A DNA stretch of 64,000 nt from Roseovarius salincola (GCF_026891095.1 NZ_JAPTNL010000001.1:434001-498000); one strand, 5' to 3'. Shown: positions 1 to 8,293, counted from the stretch's first letter. Numbers and translations are program-made. The notes: generated from the sequence alone by a model not told the origin.

Positions 1-1934
1 AGCGCGCCACCGTGCAGGGCGCCGAGATTCCCGGCGTGGTGACGGTGGAGGTGGTGGTGGGCCAGCATCGTGCGCCCGCGCGCAGGGGCGGCGCCTATCG
101 CGTGACGGTCGAGGATGCCGCGACCAGCTTTCAGCTGGTGTTCTTTCATGCGCGCGACGATTACCTGCGCCGTATCCTGCCGACCGGCGCGCGGCGAATC
201 GTGTCGGGCAAGGTCGAGCTTTTTGACGGGGTGGCGCAGATGGTGCATCCCGATCACGTCCTTTTGCCAGAGGAAGCGGGCGAGATCCCCGATTTCGAGC
301 CGGTCTATCCGCTGACCGCCGGAGTCACCCAGAAAATGATGCGCAAGGCGGCGCAGGCGGCGTTGACGCGGGTGCCGGACCTTGGCGAATGGATCGACCC
401 CGCGCAAAAGGCGCAGGCCGGTTGGCCCGACTGGGCCGAGGCGGTACGGCGCGCCCATGATCCGCAGGAACAGCGCGACCTGAGCCCGGCCGATCCGGCG
501 CGCGAGCGCCTCGCCTATGACGAGTTCATGGCCCATCAGATGACGCTCGCCCTGGCGCGCGCAAGGCTGCGCCGTGCCAAGGGGCGGGCCACGTTGGGCA
601 CGGGCAGCTTGCAGGCGAAGGTGCTCGATGCGCTGCCCTATGAGCTGACCGGCGCGCAGAAACGGGCCATTTCCGAGATCGCGGGAGACATGGCGCAGGA
701 GACCCGGATGAACCGCCTGCTTCAGGGCGATGTGGGGGCGGGCAAGACGCTGGTCGCCTTGAAGGCGCTGCTGATCGCCGTCGAGGCGGGCGGGCAGGGC
801 GTGATGATGGCCCCGACCGAGATCCTTGCGCGCCAGCATTTGCAGGGCCTGCGCCCGCTGGCCGAAGCGGCGGGCGTGGTGATCGAGATCCTGACCGGGC
901 GCGACAAGGGGGCCGAGCGGCGCGCCAAGCTAAAGGCGCTGGCGAAGGGCGATATCCAGATATTGGTGGGCACGCATGCGGTGTTTCAGAAGGACGTGGT
1001 GTTTCACGACCTGCGCCTTGCCATTGTCGATGAGCAGCACCGGTTCGGCGTGCGCCAGCGGCTGGAACTGGGCGCCAAGGGCGAGCGCGCGGATGTGCTG
1101 GTGATGACCGCAACGCCGATCCCGCGTTCCTTGTCGCTGGCGCAATATGGCGACATGGATGTCAGCGTGCTGGATGAAAAGCCGCCCGGCCGCAAGCCGA
1201 TCAAGACGGCGCTGGTGAACATGTCGCGGATGGACGAGGTGGTGGACCACCTGCGCCGCGCCATTGCCGAGGGGCGGCAGGCCTATTGGGTCTGCCCGCT
1301 GGTCGAGGAAAGCGAGGCGGTGGACCTGTCGAGCGCGGTCGACCGGTTCAGGCGGCTGCGCGCCGCCCTTGGCGAAGGGGTGGTGGGGCTGGTGCATGGC
1401 CAGATGCCGCCCGATGAAAAGGATGCCGCGATGGCCGCGTTTCAGTGCGGGGACACGGCGGTTCTGGTCTCGACCACGGTGATCGAAGTGGGGGTTGATG
1501 TGCCCAATGCCTCGATCATGGTGATCGAGCGGGCCGAGCATTTCGGGTTGGCGCAGCTCCATCAGCTGCGTGGGCGCGTCGGGCGGGGCGAGGCGGAATC
1601 GACCTGCCTCTTGATGTATCAAGGCCCGCTGAGCGAGGGCGGCGAGCGGCGCCTGACCACGATGCGCGACACCGAGGACGGGTTTCGAATCGCCGAGGTG
1701 GATCTTGAGATGCGCGGCGCGGGCGATCTGATCGGCACGGCGCAATCGGGCCTGCCGAAGTTTCGGATCGCCGACATGGAGGCGCAGGCCGCGCTGATGG
1801 CGGTGGCGCAGAGCGATGCGCGCAAATTGCTGGCCGATGACCCGCTGCTGGAAAGCGAAAGGGGCCGTGCGGCGCGGGTTCTGTTGTGGCTGATGGAACA
1901 GGATCAGGCGATCAGGCTGATTTCGGTCGGCTGA
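1..1934 (+). CDS. recG: ATP-dependent DNA helicase RecG (5' end outside window)
   Basis: RecG remodels stalled replication forks and branched recombination intermediates using ATP. The frame is open to the left edge, so the first visible GTG at 12 is probably internal; about 640 residues remain of a protein that is usually near 690. What is visible begins in the OB-fold wedge domain and continues through both helicase lobes. Walker A (GDVGAGKT) lies near 724-747, the DEQH box at 1030-1041, the TATPIPR motif III near 1103-1126, and the motif VI segment QLRGRVGRG begins at 1563. The C-terminal region (RIADMEAQ) also fits RecG. The gene is followed by a LexA-type box and a small SOS-like gene on the same strand. 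Identification is certain; only the start is missing. Confidence 0.97.
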   Translation, partial: RATVQGAEIPGVVTVEVVVGQHRAPARRGGAYRVTVEDAATSFQLVFFHARDDYLRRILPTGARRIVSGKVELFDGVAQMVHPDHVLLPEEAGEIPDFEPVYPLTAGVTQKMMRKAAQAALTRVPDLGEWIDPAQKAQAGWPDWAEAVRRAHDPQEQRDLSPADPARERLAYDEFMAHQMTLALARARLRRAKGRATLGTGSLQAKVLDALPYELTGAQKRAISEIAGDMAQETRMNRLLQGDVGAGKTLVALKALLIAVEAGGQGVMMAPTEILARQHLQGLRPLAEAAGVVIEILTGRDKGAERRAKLKALAKGDIQILVGTHAVFQKDVVFHDLRLAIVDEQHRFGVRQRLELGAKGERADVLVMTATPIPRSLSLAQYGDMDVSVLDEKPPGRKPIKTALVNMSRMDEVVDHLRRAIAEGRQAYWVCPLVEESEAVDLSSAVDRFRRLRAALGEGVVGLVHGQMPPDEKDAAMAAFQCGDTAVLVSTTVIEVGVDVPNASIMVIERAEHFGLAQLHQLRGRVGRGEAESTCLLMYQGPLSEGGERRLTTMRDTEDGFRIAEVDLEMRGAGDLIGTAQSGLPKFRIADMEAQAALMAVAQSDARKLLADDPLLESERGRAARVLLWLMEQDQAIRLISVG

Positions 1935-2000
1935 CCAGCGCGAAAAACTTTGACGTAAAATCAGTAGCTTGGCACCGTAAGTTCCGGAATGTTCGCATAT

Positions 2001-2015
2001 GTTCTCATAAAGTTC
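2001..2015 (+). promoter_or_regulatory. LexA-type SOS box GTTC-N7-GTTC
   Basis: The sequence GTTC-TCATAAA-GTTC is an exact match to the alphaproteobacterial LexA operator pattern GTTC-N7-GTTC. Two further GTTC words lie just upstream at 1981 and 1991, spaced by six bases, so four GTTC units are clustered within 35 bases. The box ends 63 bases before the ATG of the 40-residue peptide at 2079. Control of that peptide by LexA is inferred; the motif itself is seen directly. Confidence 0.6.
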
Positions 2016-2078
2016 TTTACAGGTGGCCCCTGAAATGAGAACAAAGAGGCAACACAGTTAACCGGAAAGGAGCCACAG

Positions 2079-2201
2079 ATGCTTCGCCAGATCAGAACCG
2101 CCGCCGAACGCTCTTCGGACACCCTTGTGGGGGATTTCCTGGGGGCTGCCGCCTTGATGGTGATGCTGGTTGCGGGGCTTTACCTGCCCGGTCTCGTTTG
2201 A
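2079..2201 (+). CDS. Small single-span membrane peptide, 40 aa, candidate SOS-induced gene
   Basis: ATG at 2079 follows a clear GGAAAGGAG ribosome binding site at 2063-2071. The 40-residue product has a charged amphipathic start (MLRQIRTAAERSSD) and then one hydrophobic stretch of about 20 residues rich in A, L, M, V and G, ending LPGLV. It therefore looks like a single-pass inner-membrane peptide. I recognise it only as a type of short hypothetical common in Rhodobacterales. The LexA-type box 63 bases upstream suggests induction on DNA damage. By analogy with the Caulobacter SOS peptide SidA, a cell-division inhibitor of similar size and topology, a checkpoint role is possible, but there is no sequence proof of that. 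A structured region ending in a terminator follows. Confidence 0.7.
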   Translation: MLRQIRTAAERSSDTLVGDFLGAAALMVMLVAGLYLPGLV

Positions 2202-2203
2202 GT

Positions 2204-2402
2204 TTCTGCCTGCGACGTTCCGCGCCCGTCATGAAAATCGGTATCGCCTGTCCCCTTGTGCCGCTGCCGATCTGATTGACCCTCTGTCCCGAGGTCCTGG
2301 CCGGGTGATCTGCCTCTTCACCCGATTAGCCCATGACGGCAACCTGCGGAGCCCGCTTTTCCTGCCGCCGCCACCCTAGATGGGTGCGCGGCGGTTTTTT
2401 TG
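2204..2402 (+). ncRNA. Candidate structured RNA (6S-like layout, unproven)
   Basis: About 160 non-coding bases after the small peptide gene can fold into one long-range stem: TCCGC (2219-2223) pairs with GCGGA (2346-2350), and CCGTCATG (2226-2233) pairs perfectly with CATGACGG (2332-2339). The enclosed region has its own hairpins, including CGGGTGA (2302-2308) with TCACCCG (2318-2324) and ATCGG (2237-2241) with CCGAT (2267-2271). A strong intrinsic terminator follows. The size and the CCTGCGG segment near the 3' side recall 6S RNA, but I cannot confirm that family; it could also be a structured 3' untranslated region of the peptide mRNA. Confidence 0.4.
2364..2401 (+). terminator. Intrinsic terminator
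   Basis: CCGCCGC-CACCC and GGGTG-CGCGGCGG form a 12-pair GC stem with one bulge around TAGAT, followed by seven T. It ends whatever is transcribed from the LexA-box region and isolates the next gene at 2521. Confidence 0.85.
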
Positions 2403-2520
2403 TCTGCGGGGGGGGGGTGGGGGCTGGTCTGCAAGCGCAAAGTTGACGTAAGGGCGCCATTTTGAGGCCGAAGTTGAGTTCTATTCGAAAAGTGCCCGCA
2501 AAAGATGCACGGAAGGTGAG

Positions 2521-3000
2521 ATGTTCAGTTGGCACAGTTTGGTTCTTGTCGTCGTGATGGTATTGACGATGCTGGGGGTCGATATTCACCTTCAGGCGCA
2601 GAAGTCAGGCGTTGCGATCCGCGAGCTTGGGATCGCGGGTTACCGCGAAACGATCCGGGCGCGCATCGATGGGCCCGGCGAGGGGCGTGTGGCACGCCAG
2701 GCGCGCGAGGCAAGAGAGGCCGAGCGCCGACCGCAGGGCGGGTGGCCTGTGATGGATATGATCGCGCATGCAATCAACAATGCCACGCCAGAGGGCCGGG
2801 CGGATCCGGTGCAGCCTGTTTCACAACCGCCTGAAAGCCCGCGTGCCGGGCACGGGACGACACCGGCAAGGACGCCGGAGACGACACCGCAGGTAAAAGC
2901 GGACGGCACCACGGATGCAAATACGCCCAAGTGGTTCAAGGCGGGCGTTGCCGTCTGCACCACGCGTGGTGGCATCAAGCGGTGTCGTATCGGGGGCTGA
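2521..3000 (+). CDS. Hypothetical membrane-anchored protein, 159 aa
   Basis: I do not recognise this protein. ATG at 2521 has a good site (GGAAGGTGAG) just before it. Residues 4-20 form one hydrophobic segment that could be a membrane anchor or uncleaved signal. The middle is charged and arginine-rich (residues 55-80). Residues 85-130 are low complexity, rich in P, T, G and A, as in a periplasmic linker. The C-terminus is a short conserved-looking block containing CTTRGGIKRCRIGG, with two cysteines nine residues apart. It stands alone between a terminator and the convergent Fe-S scaffold gene. The coding assignment rests on the start site, the hydrophobic N-terminus and the compact C-terminal motif. 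Confidence 0.6.
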   Translation: MFSWHSLVLVVVMVLTMLGVDIHLQAQKSGVAIRELGIAGYRETIRARIDGPGEGRVARQAREAREAERRPQGGWPVMDMIAHAINNATPEGRADPVQPVSQPPESPRAGHGTTPARTPETTPQVKADGTTDANTPKWFKAGVAVCTTRGGIKRCRIGG

Positions 3001-3006
3001 CGGGGT

Positions 3007-3462
3007 TCAGCCGCAGGAATGCACAGCGCGGGCCTGTTCCATCGCCTCGACGGTGGCGTCAAGCGTCAACATGATCGAGGCGTGGCGGTTCTTGTATTCG
3101 CGCGCGGGGCGCAGAACCTCGAGCCCGTCAAAGGGCGCGGGCGGGGTCGGTCCGTCCTGTTTGAGCATGGCCTTGAGCGTATCGCGCGCCGCGAAGACCT
3201 GATCGTAGCTGCAGCCGATCACATGCGCGCCCACCACGCTGGCGGCGGCCTGACCAAGGGCGCAGGCCTTCACCTCGGCGGCGTAATCGGTGATCGTCTC
3301 GCCATCGGTGGCGATATCGACCGTCACCGTCGAGCCGCAGAGCGGTGCGCGTTTTTTGACGCTGGCATCGGGCGCATCGAGCCGCCCGTGATGAGGAATA
3401 TCGGCGGCCAGTTCCAGAATCCGGGCCGAATAGAGCTTGATAAGGTCGGTCTCGCCGCTCAT
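3007..3462 (-). CDS. Iron-sulfur cluster scaffold protein, IscU/NifU-N like
   Basis: This 151-residue protein carries the IscU/NifU N-terminal scaffold fold, on which [2Fe-2S] clusters are built and handed to client proteins. The family cysteines are visible in the order APLCGST (CG motif), KACALGQAAAS (the C-x-x-GQAAAS block) and a C-terminal HSCG. I chose the ATG at 3460-3462 (MSGETDLIKLY) because an AGGGAAA site precedes it and family members begin there; an 18-residue extension upstream is possible but unlikely. It lies apart from any isc or suf operon and is divergent from hisI, with 67 bases between. Its exact pathway role is not clear from context. Confidence 0.85.
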   Translation of the reverse strand: MSGETDLIKLYSARILELAADIPHHGRLDAPDASVKKRAPLCGSTVTVDIATDGETITDYAAEVKACALGQAAASVVGAHVIGCSYDQVFAARDTLKAMLKQDGPTPPAPFDGLEVLRPAREYKNRHASIMLTLDATVEAMEQARAVHSCG

Positions 3463-3529
3463 GGCTTTCCCTTTGCTGCTTGATTCAATAGATAGAAGTC
3501 CTGACGCGAGATGCAAAAGGTTTTAGGAC

Positions 3530-3892
3530 ATGGCCTTCGATCCGGGCACATTGAAATACGATGATCGCGGGTTGATCCCCGTCATTGCACAGGCCGCCGA
3601 GGGGGGCGAGGTGCTGATGATGGCGTGGATGAATGCCGAGGCGGTGGCGCGCACTCTGGACAGCGGGCGGGTGACCTATTGGAGCCGCTCGCGCCAGGCG
3701 TTCTGGGTGAAGGGCGAAAGCTCGGGCCATGTGCAGAATCTGGTCGAGATGCGGGTGGATTGCGACCGCGATTGCCTGTTGGTGCTGGTCGAGCAGGTCG
3801 GACCGGCCTGTCACACCAACCGACGGAGCTGTTTTTACACGGCGTTGCGCGATGGCGGCGAAACGGAGATCATGGCGCCCTTGGGCGAGTGA
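3530..3892 (+). CDS. hisI: Phosphoribosyl-AMP cyclohydrolase
   Basis: HisI opens the adenine ring of phosphoribosyl-AMP, the third step of histidine synthesis, in the cytoplasm. The 120-residue length is typical for the stand-alone enzyme without a HisE domain. Motifs seen are the RVDCDRDCLL block, whose aspartates bind Mg and whose cysteine helps bind Zn, and GPACHTNRRSCFY, which supplies the remaining zinc cysteines. The TYWSRSRQAFWVKGESSGH segment is also diagnostic. No other his gene is in the window. A hairpin repeat element lies directly after the stop. Confidence 0.97.
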   Translation: MAFDPGTLKYDDRGLIPVIAQAAEGGEVLMMAWMNAEAVARTLDSGRVTYWSRSRQAFWVKGESSGHVQNLVEMRVDCDRDCLLVLVEQVGPACHTNRRSCFYTALRDGGETEIMAPLGE

Positions 3893-3896
3893 TGCG

Positions 3897-3949
3897 CGGG
3901 GGGGTTTTGCACCCCCACACCCCCGCAGAGTATTTTCCGCAAGATGAAG
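3897..3949 (+). repeat. Intergenic hairpin repeat, copy A (GAGTATTT-CAAGATGAAG type)
   Basis: A G-run/C-run hairpin (3897-3927) is followed by GAGTATTTTCCGCAAGATGAAG-like sequence, with the GAGTATTT word at 3928-3935 and CAAGATGAAG ending at 3949. It sits between the convergent ends of hisI and gluQ. The same layout recurs at five other places in this window. Confidence 0.7.
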
Positions 3950-3954
3950 CCCGA

Positions 3955-4809
3955 TCAGAGCCCGAGGCTGGCGCGCAGGGAATCCGGGCTTTCGCCCTGG
4001 GCGCGGCAGGTGGCAATGGCGCGCGCGTCGTCGCGTTTTGCAAGGCGTTTGCCGCTGGAATCGCGGATCAGGCGGTGGTGGTGATAGAGCGGCACCGCCA
4101 GCCCGAGAAGATGTTGCAGGAGGACATGGATCTGCGTGGCCGCGAAGAGGTCCTGGCCGCGGATCACATGGGTGATGTCCTGCGCCGCGTCATCGACCAC
4201 GACGGACAGGTGATAGGAGGCGCCAAGGCCGGGGCGCGCGAGCGCCACGTCGCCGACGCTGTTGATCATGTCCTGCGATGTGATGCGCCCGGTTTCGCCC
4301 GCGGGGCCGGCGCCGGTTTCGGTGAAGACGAGGGGTGCGTCGAGGCGGGCGAGGGCGTGCGCCATGTCGAGGCGCAGCGGCAGGTCCGGCATCGCACCCG
4401 AAGGGGGTGAAGCGGGGCGGCAGGTGCCGGGATAGATCAGCCCGTCGGGGCCATGGGCAGGCGCGCCTTCCTGCGGGGCGGACGCGGCGGCGCGGATATC
4501 GGCGCGCGAACAGGTGCAGGGATAAAGCAGGCCCATATCCCAGAGGCGCTGGAGCGCGGCGCGGTAGCTGGGCAGGCGTTCGGACTGGCGCAGCACGGGG
4601 CGGGGCCAGTCGAGCCCGAGCCAGGCGAGATCGTCGAATATCTGCGCCTCGTATTCGGGGCGGCAGCGGGACGTGTCGAGATCGTCGATGCGCAGCAGGA
4701 AGCGCCCGCCCGCCGCGCGCGCCCTGTCATGCGCCAGAATAGCCGAATAGGCATGGCCCAGATGCAGCGGGCCGGTGGGGGATGGGGCGAAGCGTGTGGT
4801 GAAGCTCAT
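3955..4809 (-). CDS. gluQ: Glutamyl-Q tRNA(Asp) synthetase
   Basis: GluQ attaches glutamate to queuosine at the wobble position of tRNA(Asp). It resembles the catalytic half of glutamyl-tRNA synthetase and lacks the anticodon-binding domain, which fits its 284 residues. The N-terminus carries the class I HIGH-type motif [12 protein letters not shown] (residues 11-22), a zinc-site segment with [10 protein letters not shown] and YPGTCR, and a KMSKS-like [10 protein letters not shown] near residue 260. The ATG overlaps the TGA of trmFO (ATGA at 4806-4809), so both are translated from one mRNA. Pairing with trmFO suggests an operon for tRNA modification. Confidence 0.95.
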   Translation of the reverse strand: MSFTTRFAPSPTGPLHLGHAYSAILAHDRARAAGGRFLLRIDDLDTSRCRPEYEAQIFDDLAWLGLDWPRPVLRQSERLPSYRAALQRLWDMGLLYPCTCSRADIRAAASAPQEGAPAHGPDGLIYPGTCRPASPPSGAMPDLPLRLDMAHALARLDAPLVFTETGAGPAGETGRITSQDMINSVGDVALARPGLGASYHLSVVVDDAAQDITHVIRGQDLFAATQIHVLLQHLLGLAVPLYHHHRLIRDSSGKRLAKRDDARAIATCRAQGESPDSLRASLGL

Positions 4810-6164
4810 GAAGGGATGAGATCGGCCGTGTCGCTAAGCCAGTCGCCCCAGGCCGATTTGGCGCGGTCGGTATAGGCCTTGTAGCGGTCGCGCCGCCCGC
4901 GCCGCCCGCCCTTGAGCCCCTCAACAGGGCGAAAAAGGCCGAAATTCACGTTCATCGGCTGGAAGGTCCTGGCCTCGGCGCCGCCGGTGATGTGATGGAT
5001 CAGCGCGCCCATGGCCGAATCCTGGGGTGGCGGGGGCAGGTCGCGCCCGAGGAGTTCGGCGGCGGCGAGGCGGCCCGCCAGCAGGCCCATCGCGGCGGAT
5101 TCCACGTAACCTTCGACGCCGGTGATCTGCCCGGCAAAGCGGATATGGGGACGAGCGCGCAGGCGCATCTGTTCATCAAGCAGGCGCGGCGAATTGATGA
5201 AGGTGTTGCGGTGAATGCCGCCGAGCCGTGCGAAACGGGCGTTTTCGAGGCCCGGAATCATCCGCAGCACCTCGGTCTGGGCGCCGTATTTCATCTTGGT
5301 CTGGAAGCCGACGATATTGTAGAGCGTGCCGAGCGCGTTGTCGCGGCGCAGCTGCACGATGGCGTGAGCCTTGGTTTCGGGCTGGTGGGGATTGGTGAGG
5401 CCCACCGGTTTCATCGGCCCGTGGCGAAGGGTTTCGCGGCCGCGTTCGGCCATGACCTCGATCGGCAGGCAGCCGTCGAAATAACCGGCGGTCTCGCCCT
5501 CGTGGAAGGTGGTCTTGTCGGCGGCTAGCAGCGCGTCGATGAAGGCTTCGTAAGTGTCGCGATCCATCGGGCAGTTGAGATAGGCGGTGCGTTCGGCCTC
5601 GGTCTCGCCCTTGTCGTAGCGCGATTGCATCCAGGCCTTGGACATGTCGATCGAGTCGAAATAGACGATCGGCGCGATCGCGTCGAAAAAGGCCAGCGCC
5701 TCGCGCCCGGTTTCGCGCGCGATGGCCTGGCCCAGCCCTTCGCTGGTGAGAGGGCCGGTGGCGATGATCCAATGGCCCTCGGCGGGCAGGTCGTTGATTT
5801 CGCCGGGTTCGATGGTGACCAGCGGGTGCGTGCGCAAGGCAGCGGTCACGTCACGCGCGAAGGCATCACGGTCGACGGCGAGGGCGCCGCCCGCGGGCAG
5901 GCGGTGGCGGTCGGCCATGGCCATGATCAGCCCGTCGGCGGCGCGCATTTCCCAATGCAGGAGGCCGACGGCGTTTTGTTCGTCGTCATCCGAGCGCAGG
6001 GAGTTGGAGCACACCATCTCGGCCAGATCGCCGGTGCGATGGGCGAAGGTGCCGGTTTTGGGGCGCATTTCGTGGATCACCACGGGCACGCCCATGTTGG
6101 CGGCCTGCCATGCGGCCTCGGATCCGGCCATGCCGCCGCCGACGATATGAAGTGTCTTGTTCAT
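4806..6164 (-). CDS. trmFO: Methylenetetrahydrofolate-tRNA (uracil-54) methyltransferase
   Basis: TrmFO makes 5-methyluridine at position 54 in the T-loop of tRNA, using methylenetetrahydrofolate and FADH2. The 452-residue protein opens with an FAD dinucleotide-binding motif ([12 protein letters not shown]) and has the family hallmark [10 protein letters not shown] with its cysteine, then PIEVMAERG and the C-terminal PMNVNFGLF block. I placed the start at the ATG at 6162-6164 ([11 protein letters not shown]), which puts the FAD motif at residue 8 as in the family; the open frame continues 41 codons further without a credible start. It overlaps gluQ by four bases. A 450-base intergenic region lies upstream. 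Confidence 0.96.
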   Translation of the reverse strand: MNKTLHIVGGGMAGSEAAWQAANMGVPVVIHEMRPKTGTFAHRTGDLAEMVCSNSLRSDDDEQNAVGLLHWEMRAADGLIMAMADRHRLPAGGALAVDRDAFARDVTAALRTHPLVTIEPGEINDLPAEGHWIIATGPLTSEGLGQAIARETGREALAFFDAIAPIVYFDSIDMSKAWMQSRYDKGETEAERTAYLNCPMDRDTYEAFIDALLAADKTTFHEGETAGYFDGCLPIEVMAERGRETLRHGPMKPVGLTNPHQPETKAHAIVQLRRDNALGTLYNIVGFQTKMKYGAQTEVLRMIPGLENARFARLGGIHRNTFINSPRLLDEQMRLRARPHIRFAGQITGVEGYVESAAMGLLAGRLAAAELLGRDLPPPPQDSAMGALIHHITGGAEARTFQPMNVNFGLFRPVEGLKGGRRGRRDRYKAYTDRAKSAWGDWLSDTADLIPS

Positions 6165-6614
6165 GCGCCGCGATGTAGGCGATCGCGGGGCGTTTGGAAA
6201 GGGCGCGGAAAATGGGGCGGAAATGGGGCAGAGCCCGCAGACGGGCCGAAGCCGGGACGAAGCCCCCGGCGCAACGTTGAATATCACTCTGTAAGAGTTT
6301 GATTTCGTGATGATTCGTGGGGCTGATGCAAGCCGTAATGCTTTGCTATCAAAAAACCCTTATTCGAACCCATCGAATGTTACCTGCACCAACCCCGCAG
6401 CAAAAATGGCAGAAATGTGCCGCTCTAAAAAACCAGCGTAATGGAAACGATTTGTTTCCATTCTGGCAACATACTTGGTAAATCCCTGTCACAGATCGAA
6501 AAATACGCTGCGTGGGCCCGGGCGTAACTGTCGGAAATTCGACGTTATGCCCGCCGATCGTTCTCATTGCACAGACAATGAGCGCCTTCGCGATGGATTA
6601 TACCGCACGCGGCG
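6165..6614. other. Intergenic region upstream of trmFO, 450 bases
   Basis: This stretch must hold the trmFO promoter on the minus strand and the end of the enoyl-CoA hydratase transcript. The middle part (6300-6500) is clearly more AT-rich than the neighbours. It contains one perfect inverted repeat (6441-6461). Short open frames here have no plausible start site or composition and I do not call them genes. Confidence 0.6.
6441..6461. promoter_or_regulatory. Perfect 8-bp inverted repeat, operator candidate
   Basis: ATGGAAAC and GTTTCCAT are perfect complements separated by GATTT, in the AT-rich region upstream of trmFO. The GAAAC-N5-GTTTC core resembles operators of TetR-type regulators such as PsrA, but with a slightly longer spacer. 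The target gene and the regulator are unknown. Confidence 0.4.
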
Positions 6615-7403
6615 TCAGTCCTGCTGCCAGTCGGGGGCGCGCTTTTCGAGAAAAGCGCTGATTCCCTCGGCGGTGTCCTCGACCATCATGTTCTCGACCA
6701 TCACCGCGCCGGTATGGGCATAGGCCTGATCGAGCGTCATTTCGATCTGGTCATAGAAGGCGCGCTTGCCGATGCGCACGGCCGTGCCGAGCTTGGCCGC
6801 GATCTGGCGCGCGAGCGCGTCGGTTTCGGCGGCGAGGTCTTCATGCGGGACGGCGCGGTTGATGAGACCGAGGGAGGCGGCGCGGTCGGTGTCGATGAAG
6901 TCGCCGGTGGTCAGCATCTCGAACGCCTGTTTGCGCGGGATGTTGCGGCTGAGCGCGACCATGGGCGTCGAGCAGAAGAGGCCGATATTGACGCCGTTGA
7001 CGCCAAAACGCGTACCCGTGGCCGCCACGGCGAGGTCGCATGAGGCGACGAACTGGCAGCCGGCGGCGGTGGCGATGCCGTGGGGCTGGGCGATGACCGG
7101 CTGGGGCAGGGCGCGGATTGCCGTCATCACGCGGGCGCAGCGGGTGAAGAGATCGGCGAAATAGGCGCGCCCGCCATCCTCGGCCTGGCGCCCGGCGGTC
7201 ATTTCCTTGAGATCGTGCCCCGCGCAGAAGGCCTTGCCCGCGCCGTCGATGATCACCACGCGGATTGCGCTGTCTTCGGCGAGCCGGTCGAACTGGTCCT
7301 GCAGGGCGGCCAGCATCGCGTCGCTGAGCGCGTTCAGTTTCTCGGGGTGGTTGAGGGTCAGCCGGGCGACGGGGCCGTTATCGCTGCGCTCGAGAATTGC
7401 CAT
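6615..7403 (-). CDS. Enoyl-CoA hydratase/isomerase family protein
   Basis: A 262-residue crotonase-fold protein. The oxyanion-hole segment AFCAGHDLKEM (near residues 58-68) and the second segment around GIATAAGCQFVASCDLAVA are clear. The GHDLKEM form is that of the ECHDC3-like branch, whose substrate is not well defined, rather than the classic beta-oxidation FadB hydratase. The second catalytic glutamate of true hydratases is not evident to me, so the reaction should be left open. It is divergent from a hotdog thioesterase, with 60 bases between the two starts, and the pair may share a promoter region and an acyl-CoA substrate. Confidence 0.9.
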   Translation of the reverse strand: MAILERSDNGPVARLTLNHPEKLNALSDAMLAALQDQFDRLAEDSAIRVVIIDGAGKAFCAGHDLKEMTAGRQAEDGGRAYFADLFTRCARVMTAIRALPQPVIAQPHGIATAAGCQFVASCDLAVAATGTRFGVNGVNIGLFCSTPMVALSRNIPRKQAFEMLTTGDFIDTDRAASLGLINRAVPHEDLAAETDALARQIAAKLGTAVRIGKRAFYDQIEMTLDQAYAHTGAVMVENMMVEDTAEGISAFLEKRAPDWQQD

Positions 7404-7463
7404 CTTGAACCTCCGGTTTCGTTATGGGCAACCTTACGCGTGTATGGGCAGGGAGGGAAGCGG

Positions 7464-7889
7464 ATGAGCCTGAAAATGACACGCGAGGCGCTGGCGGCGT
7501 TTCTGGAGGCGGAATTCCCGCAGGTGGCGGAGGATTTCGTGATCGAGGAACTGGGCGAGAACCGGATCCAGGTGAGGCTGGCGACGGGGGAACGGCATCT
7601 GCGCCCCGGCGGGACGGTCTCGGGACCGAGCATGTTCGCGCTGGCGGATGTGTCGGTTTACCTGGCGATCCTGGCGATGATCGGGCCGCAGGCGCTGGCG
7701 GTGACCACCAATTGCAGCATCGATTTCATGCGCAAACCCGCCGCCGGGGCGGACCTGATCGCCGAGTGCCGGATTCTGAAGCTGGGGCGGGTCCTGGCGG
7801 TAGGCGAGGTGCTGATCTTCTCGTTGGGCGTGGATGCGCCGGTGGCGCGCGCGAGCCTCACCTATTCCATTCCGCCCGCGAAGGGCTGA
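7464..7889 (+). CDS. PaaI-type hotdog-fold thioesterase
   Basis: The 141-residue protein matches the PaaI/YdiI hotdog thioesterases, which hydrolyse acyl-CoA thioesters. The conserved helix region runs HLRPGGTVSGPSMFALADVS, where the aspartate and the preceding small residues form the active site, followed by the central strand SIDFMRKP and the C-terminal ARASLTYSIP strand. ATG at 7464 is preceded by GGGAGGGAAG; further upstream the frame runs antisense to the hydratase gene, so a longer start is rejected. It is divergently placed to the enoyl-CoA hydratase-like gene. Confidence 0.88.
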   Translation: MSLKMTREALAAFLEAEFPQVAEDFVIEELGENRIQVRLATGERHLRPGGTVSGPSMFALADVSVYLAILAMIGPQALAVTTNCSIDFMRKPAAGADLIAECRILKLGRVLAVGEVLIFSLGVDAPVARASLTYSIPPAKG

Positions 7890-7896
7890 GCGGGAA

Positions 7897-7964
7897 GGGG
7901 GCTGTCTGCCCCCCGCCGCGCCGCTGGCGCGACTCCCCCCGAGGATATTTGGCAACAGAAGAAG
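7897..7964 (+). repeat. Intergenic hairpin repeat, copy B (GGATATTT-AACAGAAGAAG type)
   Basis: GGGGG (7897-7901) and CCCCC (from 7909) form a hairpin directly after the thioesterase stop. They are followed by a second GC-rich segment, CTCCCCCCGAGGATATTT, and then AACAGAAGAAG ending at 7964. This is the second subtype of the intergenic element family seen six times here. Confidence 0.7.
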
Positions 7965-8265
7965 ACAGGGACGAGTCGCGCTGCGGGCGCGGTTTGTTGA
8001 GAAAATGACAGGTTTTTCCGGGCATGCGCCGTTCCGGAGCGGAGGGTGTGTTCGTATTTTACAAGTGGAGTCAGGGGGTTGGCGCGCGGTTCGGGCCGGG
8101 TTCGGGCGGCCCGGCACGCCAATGAACGCATCCCTGGACGAGTGAGAAGGCGCGGTGCGTTTGAGCGCGTCTTAGGGACGTGTGCTGTGAGGGTGAAATA
8201 TGGGGTAAAATAATACCGTAATCGCAAGACATTGAATTTACAAGATTTATTGCGGTATATAGCTG
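7965..8265. other. Intergenic region between thioesterase and rplM
   Basis: I see no convincing gene here. A GC-rich block around 8080-8125 can form local hairpins and is followed by an AT-rich stretch (8200-8260) that leads into the rplM promoter. No tRNA cloverleaf or conserved RNA signature was found. Confidence 0.5.
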
Positions 8266-8293
8266 TTGACCTGCGCGGCGCAGGGTTTATAAC
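8266..8293 (+). promoter_or_regulatory. Probable sigma-70 promoter of rplM-rpsI
   Basis: TTGACC at 8266-8271 and TATAAC at 8288-8293 are separated by 16 bases and match the vegetative consensus well. The start of transcription would lie near 8300, giving a leader of about 60 bases before the rplM ATG at 8360. The leader may carry the usual ribosomal-protein control, but I see no defined fold. Confidence 0.75.

Noticed and set aside
6349-6567. Small minus-strand gene upstream of trmFO
   Set aside because: Cys/Phe/Arg-rich translation of AT-rich intergenic DNA without ribosome binding site or recognisable family.
7965-8265. tRNA gene in the gap before rplM
   Set aside because: A GTTCGGG segment suggested a T-arm, but no acceptor, D or anticodon stems pair around it.
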